Translations under genes and position numbers: made by a program
Assembly (NCBI GenBank): GCA_013398175.1
Contig: VZRZ01007765.1
Span: 272,354 to 336,353 of the forward strand
Length of the DNA: 64,000 nucleotides
From: Climacteris rufus
Taxonomy: Eukaryota > Chordata > Aves > Passeriformes > Climacteridae
Direction of reading: 5' to 3'
Notes under the pieces: model-generated
What the model was told of the DNA's origin: nothing
Seen by the model: only the letters and a program-made list of their open reading frames with translations
The model's database searches: none
Part shown: positions 63,261 through 64,000 of the stretch, in pieces
Layout of the letters: every line of letters starts with the position of its first letter
How positions within the stretch are numbered: the stretch's first letter is position 1

Positions 63261-63286
63261 NTTTTTTTTTTTTTTTTTTTTTTTTT
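63261..63286. repeat. Ambiguous base N plus T25 homopolymer
   Basis: The single N of the window (63,261) is followed by 25 T (63,262-63,286), immediately after very GC-rich sequence. This is where sequencing or gap-filling commonly fails, so the true length and any missing sequence are unknown. Any frame crossing it is unreliable. Confidence 0.95.
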
Positions 63287-64000
63287 CCTAAACTAATCTC
63301 AGTTTTGGGTTGAAGTTCCTGTTCTTTTTCCTACTGCAAACCCTCGTGGTATTTTTTATTCGCGTCCTTTAAACTTGCTGACCGTGTCATTTCCCGTTTT
63401 CTCTTGGCGGAGGGGCTTCCACCTAGTTTCTAGGCACGACAAGAGAAGATGCTGTTCAGAACCTCTTGCCGGGCGGGGGAGGTGTGTGGAGGGAGGTCCA
63501 ATAAGCCAATTAGACGCGACCGCACCGACCGGGTCGCCGCGGAGGCTCCGCGCCGAGCGGGAGCCCCGTAGGTTAATCGTGACAATTGGAAAAGCAACAC
63601 TCGTGGGGAGAGCAGCGGGGGGGATGTAAACACGGTCCGGGGTGTTGAGGGTCTAAATTAGGATTTGTTTTGTTTTTAAGCGTGAAAGAGGAAGCAGCAG
63701 GGCTGCGCCAGGCTCCCCGCCTCTCTCGTCCTCCGTCCCAGCGACTGAGAACTGGGGCTGGAGGTACAGGGGGGTCCCACCGCACCAGCCGGAGTTCGGG
63801 GGCTGTGCCGGCTGCCGACCGCACCCCTAGCTCTGTCTCTTTTCTTCCACTACATAGGGAATTTTGGCGTGGATGGGATGGATGGGACCGGTGTCCGCAG
63901 GCCTGAGCTCCCAGCCCGCCTGAGATCCTGCCATCCCGGGCGCGCTGAGGTGGCGGTGGGCCCATCGGAACGGGCACGGGGCACTTGCCCGCGTCTCTCC
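63287..64000. promoter_or_regulatory. CpG-island block 4, truncated by window edge; CCAAT pair
   Basis: After a short AT-rich stretch (63,287-63,370) the sequence is again CpG-rich to the end. Two CCAAT boxes in the same orientation lie at 63,498-63,502 and 63,506-63,510, followed by a very CpG-rich stretch (cgcgaccgcaccgaccgggtcgccgcgg), a plausible TATA-less promoter layout. A pyrimidine tract ending in acatag at about 63,857 could be a splice acceptor. Frames here are not recognisable, and the gene this serves probably continues to the right of 64,000. Confidence 0.6.

Overview
This 64 kb window reads as vertebrate nuclear DNA, most likely from a bird. The clearest sign is a 5'-truncated, frameshifted CR1 LINE at about 56,308-56,954. 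It ends in the 8-bp 3' repeat (gattctgt)n typical of sauropsid CR1 elements. Interspersed repeats are otherwise very sparse, which fits a bird better than a turtle or crocodilian, although the latter cannot be excluded from sequence alone.

I find no convincing protein-coding gene, tRNA, rRNA or snRNA. Open frames are short, overlap on both strands and do not resemble any protein I recognise, apart from the CR1 reverse transcriptase remnants. No bacterial-type system (operon, CRISPR, insertion sequence) is present. From 1 to about 60,900 the window is mostly AT-rich, CpG-poor, apparently single-copy DNA, as in the intergenic region or a very long intron of a developmental locus. Several AT-rich stretches look like candidate conserved non-coding elements because they have dense TAAT, octamer, TGATTGAC or E-box motifs and no repeat character: about 13,430-14,060, 29,800-29,880, 35,840-36,290, 48,780-49,040, 57,600-58,130 and 60,700-60,900. 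Conservation itself was not measured.

From about 60,940 to the right edge the composition changes sharply. Very CpG-rich blocks (60,940-61,110; 61,330-62,560; 63,040-63,260; 63,380-64,000) alternate with AT-rich islets (61,110-61,330; 62,560-63,040). This is a compound CpG island, cut by the window end, and probably marks the promoter or 5' end of a gene lying partly or wholly to the right. The gene cannot be named from what is visible. An N followed by 25 T at 63,261-63,286 marks an unresolved assembly position inside it.

Minor structure includes decayed copies of an old palindromic sauropsid-type repeat (29,826-29,880; 35,644-35,720; 44,752-44,776 and weaker traces), small tandem duplications (10,383-10,452; 30,448-30,512; 53,068-53,092; 61,415-61,450; 63,211-63,244), poly(A) tracts, a possible retroposed transcript end (34,494-34,544), and perfect short inverted repeats at 9,429-9,449 and 37,469-37,498. 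All regulatory calls are inferences from motif content and composition.
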